Positions 45,877-54,301 of a stretch of DNA of 59,151 bases are shown here, piece by piece; the first letter of the stretch is position 1, and every line of letters starts with the position of its first letter. The DNA lies in NCBI GenBank assembly GCA_002305255.1, contig DBQN01000083.1:28642-87792 (forward strand), written 5' to 3'. A program made the translations under genes and the position numbers. The stretch comes from Firmicutes bacterium UBA1393. GTDB lineage: Bacteria; Bacillota; DTU025. The notes under the pieces are model-generated. The model worked only from the letters and a program-made list of their open reading frames with translations. It was not told the DNA's origin and made no database searches.

Positions 45877-47107
45877 CGGCGTCCACCTGCCTCTCGTACA
45901 TCTGCTTCATCCGCTTCGCGCTGGAGATCAGCTCTTCACGCATGGTAGCAGGCTCTATGACCTCCGCTGAGCTGCCAAAAGACCTCAACCAGGCCCTGAA
46001 CTCAGGCTCGCCCAGAATCGTGTCGGTGTACTCCCACACACCTGGCTCAACCTGCCGCAACACCGCGCGCCTGCGATGGGCGGTTTCCGCCTTGACCCTG
46101 GAGATGACGTTGAACTCATCATAGAACCTCACGCGCACCGACACCGGATCGCCGCGGTACACGCCCCACTGCCCCTCGAGGTAGTCGTCAAGCTTGAACC
46201 CCTCAGGAGGCTCGAACCGTTCATCCGTCACTGCCATGCTCAGAATCCTGTCGGCCCTGAACAGCCTGACGTCTTGCGCCGTGCGGCAGCGGGCCACCAC
46301 ATACCACATATCGTGAACGGAGTAGTAAAGAACGCCAAGGGGCTCTATCACCCTGGGCCTCTTCACGCCCCGGGATCTTAAGCCCCTGTAGACTATCTCC
46401 ACCGTATGTTGTTCACACGCTGCCAGCTCCAGCACCTCGACTTTGCTCAAGAGAGATGAGCTGTTCTGCCTGGGCCTTCTGACCACGTGCCTTCTTCTTG
46501 AGACCAGGCTCACTCGGGTGAGATCAGGTGTAAGCCCGGCCATGAGCTTGCGACGTATGGACTCCGCTGCGGCCGGGTCGGCAAGGGCCTTCGGACTGGT
46601 GTCGAGGGCACGCATCACTGCCGCAAGCTGCGAGTATGGCAGCGTGAACCGGGGCATGAACGCTTCGGTCAACCCGTACACCGCCGAGTCGCCGGGCGCG
46701 CACCCCTGTTGCTGAATGTATCCCTCAAGCACCAGGAAACGGATGTCACGCCTCACGGTACGTTCGTCGACGCCAAACTCGGCGCTCTGGCTCAGCACGC
46801 CGTCAATGATCTGCTCTAGCGGGAGCGGCCCTTCACTGAGCAGACTCAGAATGGCCAGCCGCCGCATGGCCCACTCTGCCGCATGTAGCTGATAGTCGCC
46901 GCACTTCCAGATGATTCGCCCGGCGCTGATCGAGATGTCAACGCCAACCTTTCTGAGGCTCGCGACGTCTCGCATGAGAGTTCGCTCCGACACACCCAGG
47001 CATCGCACGGCATCAGCCGACGCGCAGCCATTCTGATCCTGCCTGGCCATGTCGAGAAGCGCCTGAAGTCGCCGTTTCTTGTCGGGCCGTTGCGGTATCT
47101 GACTCAA
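45863..47107 (-). CDS. WYL-domain transcriptional regulator (first of a pair)
   Basis: A 414-residue regulator. The N-terminal HTH_11/DeoR-like winged helix (ASADAVRCLGVSERTLMRDV) is followed by a second winged helix (about residues 75-130, FGVDERTVRRDIRFL). The WYL domain has YYSVHDMWYVVARCRTAQDVRLFRADRI, and a WCX domain ends the protein. Longer than usual because of the doubled N-terminal helix-turn-helix. It starts 28 bases after the sigma factor gene and overlaps the second WYL gene, so sigma-WYL-WYL is probably one operon. Confidence 0.88.
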   Translation of the reverse strand: MSQIPQRPDKKRRLQALLDMARQDQNGCASADAVRCLGVSERTLMRDVASLRKVGVDISISAGRIIWKCGDYQLHAAEWAMRRLAILSLLSEGPLPLEQIIDGVLSQSAEFGVDERTVRRDIRFLVLEGYIQQQGCAPGDSAVYGLTEAFMPRFTLPYSQLAAVMRALDTSPKALADPAAAESIRRKLMAGLTPDLTRVSLVSRRRHVVRRPRQNSSSLLSKVEVLELAACEQHTVEIVYRGLRSRGVKRPRVIEPLGVLYYSVHDMWYVVARCRTAQDVRLFRADRILSMAVTDERFEPPEGFKLDDYLEGQWGVYRGDPVSVRVRFYDEFNVISRVKAETAHRRRAVLRQVEPGVWEYTDTILGEPEFRAWLRSFGSSAEVIEPATMREELISSAKRMKQMYERQVDADEER

Positions 47108-47135
47108 CTTCCATCACCGTGCGATGGATTCGACA

Positions 47136-47801
47136 TCAGGCGATATCATACCTCCACGGCTCGTGCTCGACCTTCTCCCTCAGTTTGCGCTTGCCGCGCG
47201 CCAGGGCGTTGTCGACGGCTTTCACCGACATCCCCATCTCCGCTGCGATCTGCTGGTATGTACCCCCCTCGCAATACACGCGCATCGCCCTGAACTCGAG
47301 GTCCGACAGGGCCGCTTCGGCGCACTTCCACAACTCACTCTTCGTCTCCTCGTCCATCGTCAGGCCAGAGGGATCCGGTGATGCGACATCGGCGATGGCA
47401 TCGATGGCGAGTGTGTCATCACCCCCGTCAGCATCTCGCCCAGAGACCGTGCCGAACAGCGGAACGACACACGCGGGCGGAACCTGCCTCGCCCTGAAGT
47501 AAGCCCTGATCACAGTTGCCAGACGACGCCGCACACACAGCTCGACAAAGCCATACAGCCCAGACTTGGCGGAATCCCAGTTCTTCACGGCCGCGAGAAA
47601 TCCCATGTCAGCCTCTTGCCTCAGATCCTCGGGGTCGAGCCAGCCGTAGCTTCTGCTGTAGGAGCGTGCCCACGATCGAAGCGCTCCTGAGTATCTCCGC
47701 ATCAGTTCCTCAAATGCCAGGTCTCGTTCATACTCGTCATCTGAATGCCTGTACACCAGGGCCAACTCCGCGTCACCAAGAAGCGCAAGGTTCTTCTCCA
47801 C
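47136..47801 (-). CDS. Sigma-70 family factor, sigma-H (Spo0H)-like
   Basis: A 221-residue sigma factor. Region 2 has FEELMRRYSGALRSWARSYS and DLRQEADMGFLAAVKNWDSAKSGLYGF, followed by CVRRRLATVIRAYFRARQVP, which resembles sigma-H/SigI-group factors. Region 4 (LSDLEFRAMRVYCEGGTYQQIAAEMGMSVKAVDNALARGKRKLRE) is complete. The start is GTG at 47801 after GGGAGGG. Classical sigH sits in the rlmB/yacP region, so this could be a paralogue. It leads the WYL pair; whether it drives the nearby peptide genes cannot be told. Confidence 0.85.
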   Translation of the reverse strand: MEKNLALLGDAELALVYRHSDDEYERDLAFEELMRRYSGALRSWARSYSRSYGWLDPEDLRQEADMGFLAAVKNWDSAKSGLYGFVELCVRRRLATVIRAYFRARQVPPACVVPLFGTVSGRDADGGDDTLAIDAIADVASPDPSGLTMDEETKSELWKCAEAALSDLEFRAMRVYCEGGTYQQIAAEMGMSVKAVDNALARGKRKLREKVEHEPWRYDIA

Positions 47802-48048
47802 AGCCTCACCCTCCCGATGCAGATGTCGTCAGCGTCGACGCGAACAAATGTTACCACACACATCCGGCGCGGAACTGTCACGAACACGCTGTCGTCAGCT
47901 GGCGCCCCGCCGGCGCCGCCAGTGGCCAGGCAGCGCGGCGCGAACTGAACACCGCCGGCCCACGCCGCGGCTGCCCAGAACCTTCGCGTCTCGCGGCCTC
48001 GCCCCCAGGGGGATGAACCTGAGCATGGTACAGCACGATACAACGAAA
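47802..48048. other. Gene-free interval between the sigma factor and scfB
   Basis: About 340 bases lie between the sigma factor start and the scfB stop. The half nearer the sigma factor contains TGGTAACAT (about 47852), a possible extended -10 for it. The rest is GC-rich with short frames on both strands that lack ribosome-binding sites or homology. A terminator follows at 48046-48072. I see no RNA gene. Confidence 0.5.
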
Positions 48049-48072
48049 GGGCCTGCCCCGCGGGGCAGACCC
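48046..48072 (-). terminator. Terminator after scfB
   Basis: GGGTCTGCC / GGCAGGCCC (11 possible pairs around GCGC) followed by TTTCGTT on the minus strand, about 70 bases past the scfB stop. Confidence 0.65.
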
Positions 48073-48140
48073 TCCATACCATGTTATGTTTCGCCCGCCG
48101 GCGCAACACTGCAGGGCGGCAGGGCGACAGGACTACATGA

Positions 48141-49565
48141 CTACAGGGCCATCAGCGCGAGCGCAGCCTCCAGACGCTTCTTGGTGATCGCGCATCCGAC
48201 GGCGTATGGCTCCGACAGCGTCCCCGACATCTCATGGGCGTTGGCGTGGCACCCTCCGGAGCACATGAACCTCGCCCAACACTGGGCGCACGCCGGCTTT
48301 GCGTAGATGTGTGCCTCCCCGAACTGCGCGCCTATCCCCGTATCCGTGATGCCGTCATTGACGTTCCCCATGTCAAAGCCAGGCCTTCCTACGAACTGGT
48401 GGCACGGATAGAGCCGTCCCTCAGGTGTCACTGCTGCATACTCCCTACCTGCCCCGCATCCCATGAGCCTCTTTGCCAGGCATGGCCCGTGAGCAACATC
48501 GAGGTCGAAATGGAAGAAGCGAAAACCGCGTCCGGCCCGTCTGCGGTTGGCCATCTCCTGCACCAGCCGGTCGTAGGCTGCGAACACCTGAGAAAGATCT
48601 TGCTCTCTGATGGAATAGGGCGACTGGGGCGAAGCCACCACAGGCTCGAAGGATATCGTCTCAAAGCCCATATCGGCCAGGAACAGCACGTCTTTGTCGA
48701 AGTCCAAATTGCGCCTCGTATACGTGCCCCGCACGTAGTACTCTCCGCCTCTGCGCGAGTTCACAAACTTCAGAGCATTCGCCGCCACCCGCGCGAAGGT
48801 TGGCCCGCCGTCAGCGCTGCGCCTCACGGCATCATGCACCCATGCACGCCCATCCAGGCTCAACACGACCGCGATGTTGTTGTCGTTAAGGAACTCACCC
48901 ACCTCATCGGTGAGCCCCAGTACGTTCGTTGTCAGGGTAAACTTCAGAGTCTTGCCTGAGCGCCGCTCAAGCTCCTGACCGTGGCTGACTATGCGCCGCA
49001 CCGCATCCATATTCATCAACGGTTCGCCGCCGAAGAAGTCCACCTCGAGATGGCCCACATGCCCGCTGGCCTTGAACAGCAGGTCCAGCGCAGCCATGCC
49101 CACTTCAGCCGGCATCAGCGCCCTGGCGCCACCGAATCCGCCTGTGCCCGCGAAGCAGTAGCCGCATCTCATGTCGCAGTCATGCGCCACATGCAGGCAC
49201 ATCGCCTTCAACACGCCGGGGCCCAGCTCGCCCACATCGGCATCCCGCTCGTCGGGGTACGAAAGCACGCCTTGGTCGATCAGCGTATCGAGATCTCGGA
49301 CTACCTCCTGCACCTGCCCGCCATCGAGCTCGACGCCGCCACCGGCACGGCTACCGCCATCCGCCCCTGCACCCATTGCCTCCAGAACCGCCCATGCCGC
49401 CTCGTCTATCGAGTGCAAGCTGCCAGACTGGACGTCCAAAAGCAAGCGGGCGCCCGCATCACCGAACCGGTGCCAGTTGCGCTGGATCCCGGCTCGCGAA
49501 GGACGCCCCCTCTTGAGACTGAGCTCTACGCCTACTTCTTGCACGCCTGGTTCCCAAGGGTGCAC
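48141..49565 (-). CDS. scfB: SCIFF peptide radical SAM maturase (ScfB-like)
   Basis: A 474-residue radical SAM/SPASM enzyme matching the SCIFF maturase family. An N-terminal recognition region (NWHRFGDAGARLLLDVQSGS) precedes the radical SAM motif CDMRCGYCFAGTGGFGGARALM, VDFFGGEPLMN, and a SPASM domain with RLYPCHQFVG and CAQCWARFMCSGGCHANAHEMSG. Such enzymes form thioether bonds from Cys to Thr side chains (ranthipeptides). The start is GTG at 49565, or GTG at 49544, both inside scfA; the overlap of 13-34 bases implies coupling. Similarity begins only around residue 28, so the shorter start may be right. Confidence 0.93.
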   Translation of the reverse strand: MHPWEPGVQEVGVELSLKRGRPSRAGIQRNWHRFGDAGARLLLDVQSGSLHSIDEAAWAVLEAMGAGADGGSRAGGGVELDGGQVQEVVRDLDTLIDQGVLSYPDERDADVGELGPGVLKAMCLHVAHDCDMRCGYCFAGTGGFGGARALMPAEVGMAALDLLFKASGHVGHLEVDFFGGEPLMNMDAVRRIVSHGQELERRSGKTLKFTLTTNVLGLTDEVGEFLNDNNIAVVLSLDGRAWVHDAVRRSADGGPTFARVAANALKFVNSRRGGEYYVRGTYTRRNLDFDKDVLFLADMGFETISFEPVVASPQSPYSIREQDLSQVFAAYDRLVQEMANRRRAGRGFRFFHFDLDVAHGPCLAKRLMGCGAGREYAAVTPEGRLYPCHQFVGRPGFDMGNVNDGITDTGIGAQFGEAHIYAKPACAQCWARFMCSGGCHANAHEMSGTLSEPYAVGCAITKKRLEAALALMAL

Positions 49566-49684
49566 GAGGTCTTACATGCCGACTGACAGGAGGTCTGGCA
49601 CTCCCGGCAGCCGCCGCTTGACGCCGTGGCCTTGAGGTTTCCGACGGCGATGGTCCTCACGTGTACTGTGTTCTTCTCGTTCAT
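49532..49684 (-). CDS. scfA: SCIFF ranthipeptide precursor, six cysteines (50 residues)
   Basis: A 50-residue peptide, ATG at 49684, stop at 49534-49532. The N-terminal leader (VHVRTIAVGNLKATA) is followed by six Cys at 26, 29, 33, 37, 41 and 48 in SCQSACKTSCTLGNQACKK-type spacing, the hallmark of the 'six cysteines in forty-five' family. Thr residues between the Cys are the expected thioether partners. GGAGG lies 12 bases before the ATG and a sigma-A promoter lies upstream. The maturase gene overlaps its 3' end. Function in the host is unknown for the family. Confidence 0.95.
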   Translation of the reverse strand: MNEKNTVHVRTIAVGNLKATASSGGCRECQTSCQSACKTSCTLGNQACKK

Positions 49685-49717
49685 GCTCAGTTGAGACCTC
49701 CGTTACCGCAATTACCT

Positions 49718-50746
49718 CTAGAGTATACCACCGCCTGCAGGTGATGCCAACTCATCCACGACTGCCGCCAGCAGGCTCACACACGCCTCGACGTCGCCGA
49801 TGTCGACAGTCTCGACCGGCGTATGCACATACCTGCAGGGGATCGAAATGGTGCCCGCAGGCACACCTTCCCGCGTGAGCTGGATCGCTCCCGCGTCAGT
49901 ACCTCCGCGCTCCAACACCTCGAGCTGGTACTTGATGCCCTGCCGCTCTGCCACATCAACCATCAGGCGCTTAAGCTTCGGATGAGCAATCAGGCTGGAG
50001 TCCTTGGCCTTGATAGCCGCACCTCCGCCCAGCACCACGTTGAACGGGGCGCACTCGGGAGTATCACCCCAGACCGTCACGTCAACCGCGATGCCCACCG
50101 ACGGATTCACTGCGTAAGCCGCCGCCTTCGCCCCGCGCAGCCCCAGCTCCTCCTGGGTCGTAAATACGTAGCAGACCTCATGCGCCACAGGCTTCGCCCT
50201 CTTCATCGCCTCGATCACCACCGCGCAGGCGATCCTGTCATCCATGGCCTTGCTGCTCACCCTGTTGCCGAGGTCGGAGAAGTCGCGGTGCATCACCGCC
50301 GCATCGCCAATGGCCACCTTCGCCTGAGCTTCGTCACGCGTGGCGGCTCCGATGTCGATGAACATCTTCTCGAACTTGAGCTCCTTGATGTCTTCTATGC
50401 GCTCGGTACCGAACACTCCGATGGTGCCGTTGCCGAACCGCACCTTCTGCCCCATGAGCACGTAGGGGTTGAGCCCGCCCACAGGCGAGAACCGGATGAA
50501 CCCCTTCTCGTCGATGTACGACACCACGATGCCGATCTCGTCCATATGCGCGGCCACCATTATGCGCTTCGGTTCTGCTCCGGCAGGCGGGGCCGACGGC
50601 TTGACGCGGCAGATCAGGCTGCCCATGACGTCGACATCGATCTGGTCGGCGTACGGTTCGACCTCCGCGCGGATCATCTCCCTCACCTGCTCCTCGGCGC
50701 CTGATGGGCCGTAGGCTTCAGTCAGTTTCTTGATGAGATCCTTCAT
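49718..50746 (-). CDS. M42-family metallo-aminopeptidase (third of three)
   Basis: A 342-residue M42 peptidase (FrvX/glutamyl aminopeptidase type) that forms large tetrahedral assemblies and trims peptides. Zinc-site residues are visible in VAAHMDEIGIVV (His, Asp), KAMDDRIACAVV (Asp), TTQEELGLRGA (catalytic and binding Glu pair), IAVDVTVWGD (Asp) and CRYVHTPVE (His). The ATG at 50746 overlaps the stop of the preceding M42 gene by four bases. The scfA promoter lies inside its last codons. Confidence 0.93.
   Translation of the reverse strand: MKDLIKKLTEAYGPSGAEEQVREMIRAEVEPYADQIDVDVMGSLICRVKPSAPPAGAEPKRIMVAAHMDEIGIVVSYIDEKGFIRFSPVGGLNPYVLMGQKVRFGNGTIGVFGTERIEDIKELKFEKMFIDIGAATRDEAQAKVAIGDAAVMHRDFSDLGNRVSSKAMDDRIACAVVIEAMKRAKPVAHEVCYVFTTQEELGLRGAKAAAYAVNPSVGIAVDVTVWGDTPECAPFNVVLGGGAAIKAKDSSLIAHPKLKRLMVDVAERQGIKYQLEVLERGGTDAGAIQLTREGVPAGTISIPCRYVHTPVETVDIGDVEACVSLLAAVVDELASPAGGGIL
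49722..49750 (-). promoter_or_regulatory. Sigma-A promoter for scfA-scfB
   Basis: TTGGCA (49750-49745), a 17-base spacer and TATACT (49727-49722) on the minus strand, overlapping the 3' end of the last M42 gene. The ATG of scfA is 37 bases downstream. Confidence 0.72.
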
Positions 50747-51768
50747 ACAGGCAGACCCCTTTCGTCAAGGCTGTCGAGGAACAGCCCGGTGAGCTTGATG
50801 TAGTTGTTGAGGTCACTCTGGGCTATTACCGACACCGGCGAGTGTATGAACCTGCACGGCATCGACATCACGGCCACCGGCGTTCCCTGCTCCGTGAGGC
50901 CGATCTTCCCGGCATCAGTGCCGCCCGTTACCGTGCGCTTGAACTGGTATGGAATGTGCGCCGCCTCCGCGGTTTCCACCAGCCTCCGGATGATCCTCGG
51001 ATCGCCCACCCACGCCGTATCGCGGTGAACGATAACGGGGCCTGCACCAACCAGGCAAGACTGGCTGTGTTCCGGCGCCTTGGGCACATCATGCGCCGTC
51101 GTACCCTCCAGGACCAGCGCCATCTGCGGCTTCACACGATATGCCGCAACGCCCGCACCCCTGAGACCGACCTCCTCCTGCACAGTGAAGGCCGCGTAGA
51201 GATCGTAGTCTCGCTGAACCTTGAGGCTTTCGATCAGTGCCAGGCACCCGACCCTGTCATCGAAGGCCTTGCCCTTGTAATAGCCGGAGCCGAGCTCAGC
51301 GAAGTCAGTGGCGAAGGTAATCTGGTCTCCCAGCTTGACAAGCTTCTCCGCATCCTCGCGGCCGTTAGCGCCAATGTCGACGGTAAGCGCGTCGATTCCA
51401 AGGGCCTTCTCAAACTCCTCCGGCTTCATAAGGTGCACCGGCTTGGAGCCTATGACCCCGAGCCTAGACGAAGGCCCGACATACACGACCTTTGACACCA
51501 GCACCCTTGGGTCAACACCGCCGGAGGCTTCCACCTTGATGAGACCGTCGGAATCGAAACCCGCCACCATCAAGCCGACCTCGTCCATGTGGGCGGCAAT
51601 CATCACTCTCGTTCCGCCCTTGCGCCCGCGGCGAAGCGCGATAAGGTTGCCGATGGGGTCGACAGTGACCTCGTCTACAAACGACTCGATCTCCGACTTG
51701 ATGAGCTTCCTTACCTCAGCCTCCTGCCCGGAGATGCCCCGAGCCGACGTGAGCTTTTCTAGCAGCAT
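50743..51768 (-). CDS. M42-family metallo-aminopeptidase (second of three)
   Basis: A 341-residue M42 peptidase with the same metal residues as its neighbours: AAHMDEVGLMV, KAFDDRVGCLAL, TVQEEVGLRGAG, VLEGTTAHDV (Glu in place of Asp, as in a known M42 subgroup) and CRFIHSPVS. It begins MLLEKLTSARGISGQEAEVR, the usual M42 N-terminus. It overlaps both the preceding and following M42 genes, so the three are co-translated. Confidence 0.93.
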   Translation of the reverse strand: MLLEKLTSARGISGQEAEVRKLIKSEIESFVDEVTVDPIGNLIALRRGRKGGTRVMIAAHMDEVGLMVAGFDSDGLIKVEASGGVDPRVLVSKVVYVGPSSRLGVIGSKPVHLMKPEEFEKALGIDALTVDIGANGREDAEKLVKLGDQITFATDFAELGSGYYKGKAFDDRVGCLALIESLKVQRDYDLYAAFTVQEEVGLRGAGVAAYRVKPQMALVLEGTTAHDVPKAPEHSQSCLVGAGPVIVHRDTAWVGDPRIIRRLVETAEAAHIPYQFKRTVTGGTDAGKIGLTEQGTPVAVMSMPCRFIHSPVSVIAQSDLNNYIKLTGLFLDSLDERGLPV

Positions 51769-52814
51769 GTCAACCCCTCCTTGAACTTGGCATCGACAGC
51801 CGCCGCGAAGTAGGCCAGTAGCTGCCCTGACTTCTTCACGTCGTCTACAGATAGGGTCTCCACCGAGGTATGCATGTATCTGAGGGGCACAGATATCAGG
51901 CCCGTGGCCACACCTGACCTCGTCACTTGCATGGCGTAGGCGTCGGTGCCACCCGGATGCGTCGTAGGCTCGACTTGATGGGTTATGTTCCGCTCCTCAG
52001 CAACTTGCTTAAGCTTCGTGTAGATCTCGGGATGCACGTGAGGGCCGAACGCAATGGCCGGTCCGCCCCCCATCTTGAGCACCTTGTGCTCCGGCAGGCC
52101 GGGCATGGACGCGTGACCCACGTCAATGGCGATGCCTATGTCGGGCATCACGCCGAAGGTCGCGGTGATCCCGCCGCCGTAGCCAACCTCCTCCTGTACC
52201 GTTGCGACGAAGTACACGTCGGCTGAGTGTTTGAGACGGGCAAGTTCGCGGGCGCACTCGTACATGACGGCCACCCCTGCCCGGTCGTCCATCGACTTGC
52301 CTGCCAGCTTGCCATTGGCCAGCTCAATGGACCGGCGATCGAAGCTTATGACGTCGCCAACCTGCACATCGCGGCGAAGCTCATCGCCCGACATTCCGCA
52401 GTCGACGACAAGATCCTCCCATTTCCAGGGCTTGTCCTTCTTCGACGGATCCTGCAGGTGCGGGGGCACCGACCCGATCACACCGTGGATGTCGCGACGG
52501 CCATGTACCGTCACTTCCATTGACGGAAGGATCCTTCGGTCGACTCCGCCCATCATCCATACCCGCAAGAACCCCTGATCCTCGATTCTCGATACTATCA
52601 TGCCTATCTCGTCCACATGGGCGGCGACCATGATCCGCGCCGACGGATGCGCCTCGCACCCACGCTTGAGCATTATCACACTGCCCAGGCTGTCGCGCTT
52701 CACATCGTCCACCAAGCCCGTGAACAATGACTCAACGACATCGGCTGCCGCGCCTTCATACCCTGTGACGCCGCGCGCATCAGCCAGGCTCTGTAGAGCC
52801 TGCTTCGTGTCCAT
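51759..52814 (-). CDS. M42-family metallo-aminopeptidase (first of three)
   Basis: A 351-residue M42 peptidase: VAAHVDEIGMIVS, KSMDDRAGVAVM, TVQEEVGYGGGI, AIDVGHASMPG and LRYMHTSVE carry the zinc and catalytic residues. ATG at 52814 is chosen because AAAGGGG lies upstream and MDTKQALQSLADARGVTGYE aligns with the others; the frame is open 30 codons further. It leads the three-gene cluster and overlaps the next gene by 10 bases. The three differ enough in sequence to have different peptide preferences. Confidence 0.93.
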   Translation of the reverse strand: MDTKQALQSLADARGVTGYEGAAADVVESLFTGLVDDVKRDSLGSVIMLKRGCEAHPSARIMVAAHVDEIGMIVSRIEDQGFLRVWMMGGVDRRILPSMEVTVHGRRDIHGVIGSVPPHLQDPSKKDKPWKWEDLVVDCGMSGDELRRDVQVGDVISFDRRSIELANGKLAGKSMDDRAGVAVMYECARELARLKHSADVYFVATVQEEVGYGGGITATFGVMPDIGIAIDVGHASMPGLPEHKVLKMGGGPAIAFGPHVHPEIYTKLKQVAEERNITHQVEPTTHPGGTDAYAMQVTRSGVATGLISVPLRYMHTSVETLSVDDVKKSGQLLAYFAAAVDAKFKEGLTCC

Positions 52815-52918
52815 GACTCGTCCCCTTTCAACGCCACGACTGTGACCGCGCCAGATACACACCTGGCCGGCATCGAGCACATGCATATGGTATTCGCCGC
52901 CCAAGTTTTCCTTCCTGC

Positions 52919-53821
52919 CTAGGTCCGGCGGACGCGTGCGCGCAACCGCTTGAGCTTCAGGCTCCTCTGAATCTCCGGAATCGCGGCTCTGGCTGCGCGG
53001 CGCCCCTCCTCGATGTACTCCGGTATACTGTGTACGTCTGTGAGCACCGCCCCCTCGACCCTTGGGGCGATCACTACATGCGCGTACTCGTGAAGGACGT
53101 AATCTGACACCTCTTCGCCCAGAATGTCGAGGGACTGAGTGACGACTGTGGGCAGGTCCATGCTCTCAGGCGGCTCTTCCTTGGTGTATCCTAGGTCGAC
53201 GGCGATGATGAAGTCACATCCTGCATCCGCGAGCACGCGGGCGGGGACCGGCTCGCGCACTGCGCCGTCCACGAGCTGACGGCCTTGCCATTGCTTCCAG
53301 GCGAACACCCCCGGTATGGAGCACGATGCCCGCACTGCGTCGACCACTCTGGCATTGCAGTACACAGTCCGCTTGAACCTGGACGCGCTCACCGGGACAC
53401 TGGTGAACACCACTTTGTCGCCGTTGGCGGCGTCCACCGACACTACAGCACAGTCCATCAGAAGATCTGTCATGAGCGCGTTGCCAAATACCTTCTCCAG
53501 CAGGCCCTCGAACTTGACCCCCTTGATTAGGCCTTTGGGCAGGCGGCGCCGGGGCCCAAACAACAGCAGGAAGAGGGGCATCGCCAGCAGAGCGAGGGAT
53601 GAGTATATCGGGTCGATCATGTCCTTCGCGGTGACGCCTAGTGCAATCTTCTCCATCTCTCTCACTGTCAAACCCAGCGCGTACATGGTGGCGACTATGC
53701 TGCCGGCACTGGAGCCGGCAACCATGTCAGGGCGAATTCCAGCGCGCTCCAGCTCCATCAAGACGCCGATATGCGCGGCGCCCCGCAGCCCACCTGAACC
53801 AAGGGCAAGACCAACTCTCAT
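52919..53821 (-). CDS. Patatin-like phospholipase (RssA/YlbK-type)
   Basis: A 300-residue patatin-domain protein with the oxyanion loop LALGSGGLRGAAHIGV, nucleophile VAGSSAGSIVATMYALG (Ser of GxSxG) and catalytic Asp in QLVDGAVREPVPA, so the Ser-Asp dyad is complete. It should hydrolyse acyl groups of membrane lipids. ATG at 53821 begins MRVGLALGSGG as in homologues and has GGAGGTG upstream at a long spacing; the longer open frame adds 32 codons. It stands alone between the M42 cluster and tRNA-Leu. Confidence 0.92.
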   Translation of the reverse strand: MRVGLALGSGGLRGAAHIGVLMELERAGIRPDMVAGSSAGSIVATMYALGLTVREMEKIALGVTAKDMIDPIYSSLALLAMPLFLLLFGPRRRLPKGLIKGVKFEGLLEKVFGNALMTDLLMDCAVVSVDAANGDKVVFTSVPVSASRFKRTVYCNARVVDAVRASCSIPGVFAWKQWQGRQLVDGAVREPVPARVLADAGCDFIIAVDLGYTKEEPPESMDLPTVVTQSLDILGEEVSDYVLHEYAHVVIAPRVEGAVLTDVHSIPEYIEEGRRAARAAIPEIQRSLKLKRLRARVRRT

Positions 53822-53982
53822 GACCAGTCCGCACCTCCGTGCTGCCCGCAACCAGCTCGCGGCATGGCGCACTTCGCGTCGCAGACCATCATATGCCGCA
53901 GGTGGCGATAGGTACATGGGCGGCGCGCCCGTGTCAGGCTGCCCGGCGCCACCAGGGGTCCGCTGTGTGCGGCCCGGACGAC

Positions 53983-54013
53983 AAAAAAGAAGGCAGCCAG
54001 TTCGGCTGCCTTC
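53983..54013 (-). terminator. Terminator after tRNA-Leu
   Basis: GAAGGCAGCC / GGCTGCCTTC stem around GAACT (54013-53989) followed by TTTTTT on the minus strand. A shorter A run upstream on the other side could make it work in both directions. Confidence 0.88.
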
Positions 54014-54021
54014 CGAAAAAG

Positions 54022-54106
54022 TGGTGCCCGGGACGAGACTTGAACTCGTATGGTGTTAACCACACGCCCCTCAAACGTGCGCGTCTGCCAGTTCCGCCAC
54101 CCGGGC
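54022..54106 (-). tRNA. tRNA-Leu (anticodon GAG)
   Basis: An 85-base class II tRNA with acceptor stem GCCCGGG / CCCGGGC, encoded CCA, anticodon loop TTGAGGG (stem CACGT / GCGTG), a variable arm around GTGGTTAACACCA and T arm GAGTTCAAGTCTC. Anticodon GAG reads CUC/CUU. This is the tRNA expected to pair with the CTC specifier of the leuS T-box at 34681-34683. It has its own promoter and terminator. Confidence 0.97.
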
Positions 54107-54141
54107 ACACATCTGAAGCGATATTGCTCTGTGCATTTTGT

Positions 54142-54171
54142 ATTATAAGGCGGTCCCTGCGCCGATGTCAA
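54142..54171 (-). promoter_or_regulatory. Sigma-A promoter for tRNA-Leu
   Basis: TTGACA (54171-54166), an 18-base spacer and TATAAT (54147-54142), 36 bases before the tRNA 5' end. Confidence 0.88.
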
Positions 54172-54237
54172 GCACCCTACGCTACAGCGTCGGCCTTCCT
54201 CCTCGCTGCTGGCAATATCACCTGTCCCAGTTACTGG

Positions 54238-54266
54238 TTTACAACTATTGCCTCTCTTGGTATGAT
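54238..54266 (+). promoter_or_regulatory. Promoter for the transposase-like gene
   Basis: TTTACA (54238-54243), a 17-base spacer and TATGAT (54261-54266) preceded by TGG, giving an extended -10. AAAGGA follows at a good distance from the ATG at 54302. Confidence 0.65.
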
Positions 54267-54301
54267 CCAGTACAACGCTCGACCTGAAAGGACTGGTGTT
54301 A

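Noticed and set aside
47702..48109. A 135-codon minus-strand frame before the sigma factor
   Set aside because: It crosses the scfB terminator and overlaps the sigma factor start in another frame; no homology.
49823..50704. A 293-codon His/Arg-rich plus-strand frame
   Set aside because: Antisense to an M42 peptidase whose catalytic motifs are intact; composition is typical of a shadow frame.
49718..52814. The three M42 genes as an assembly duplication
   Set aside because: The sequences differ throughout, including around the metal ligands.
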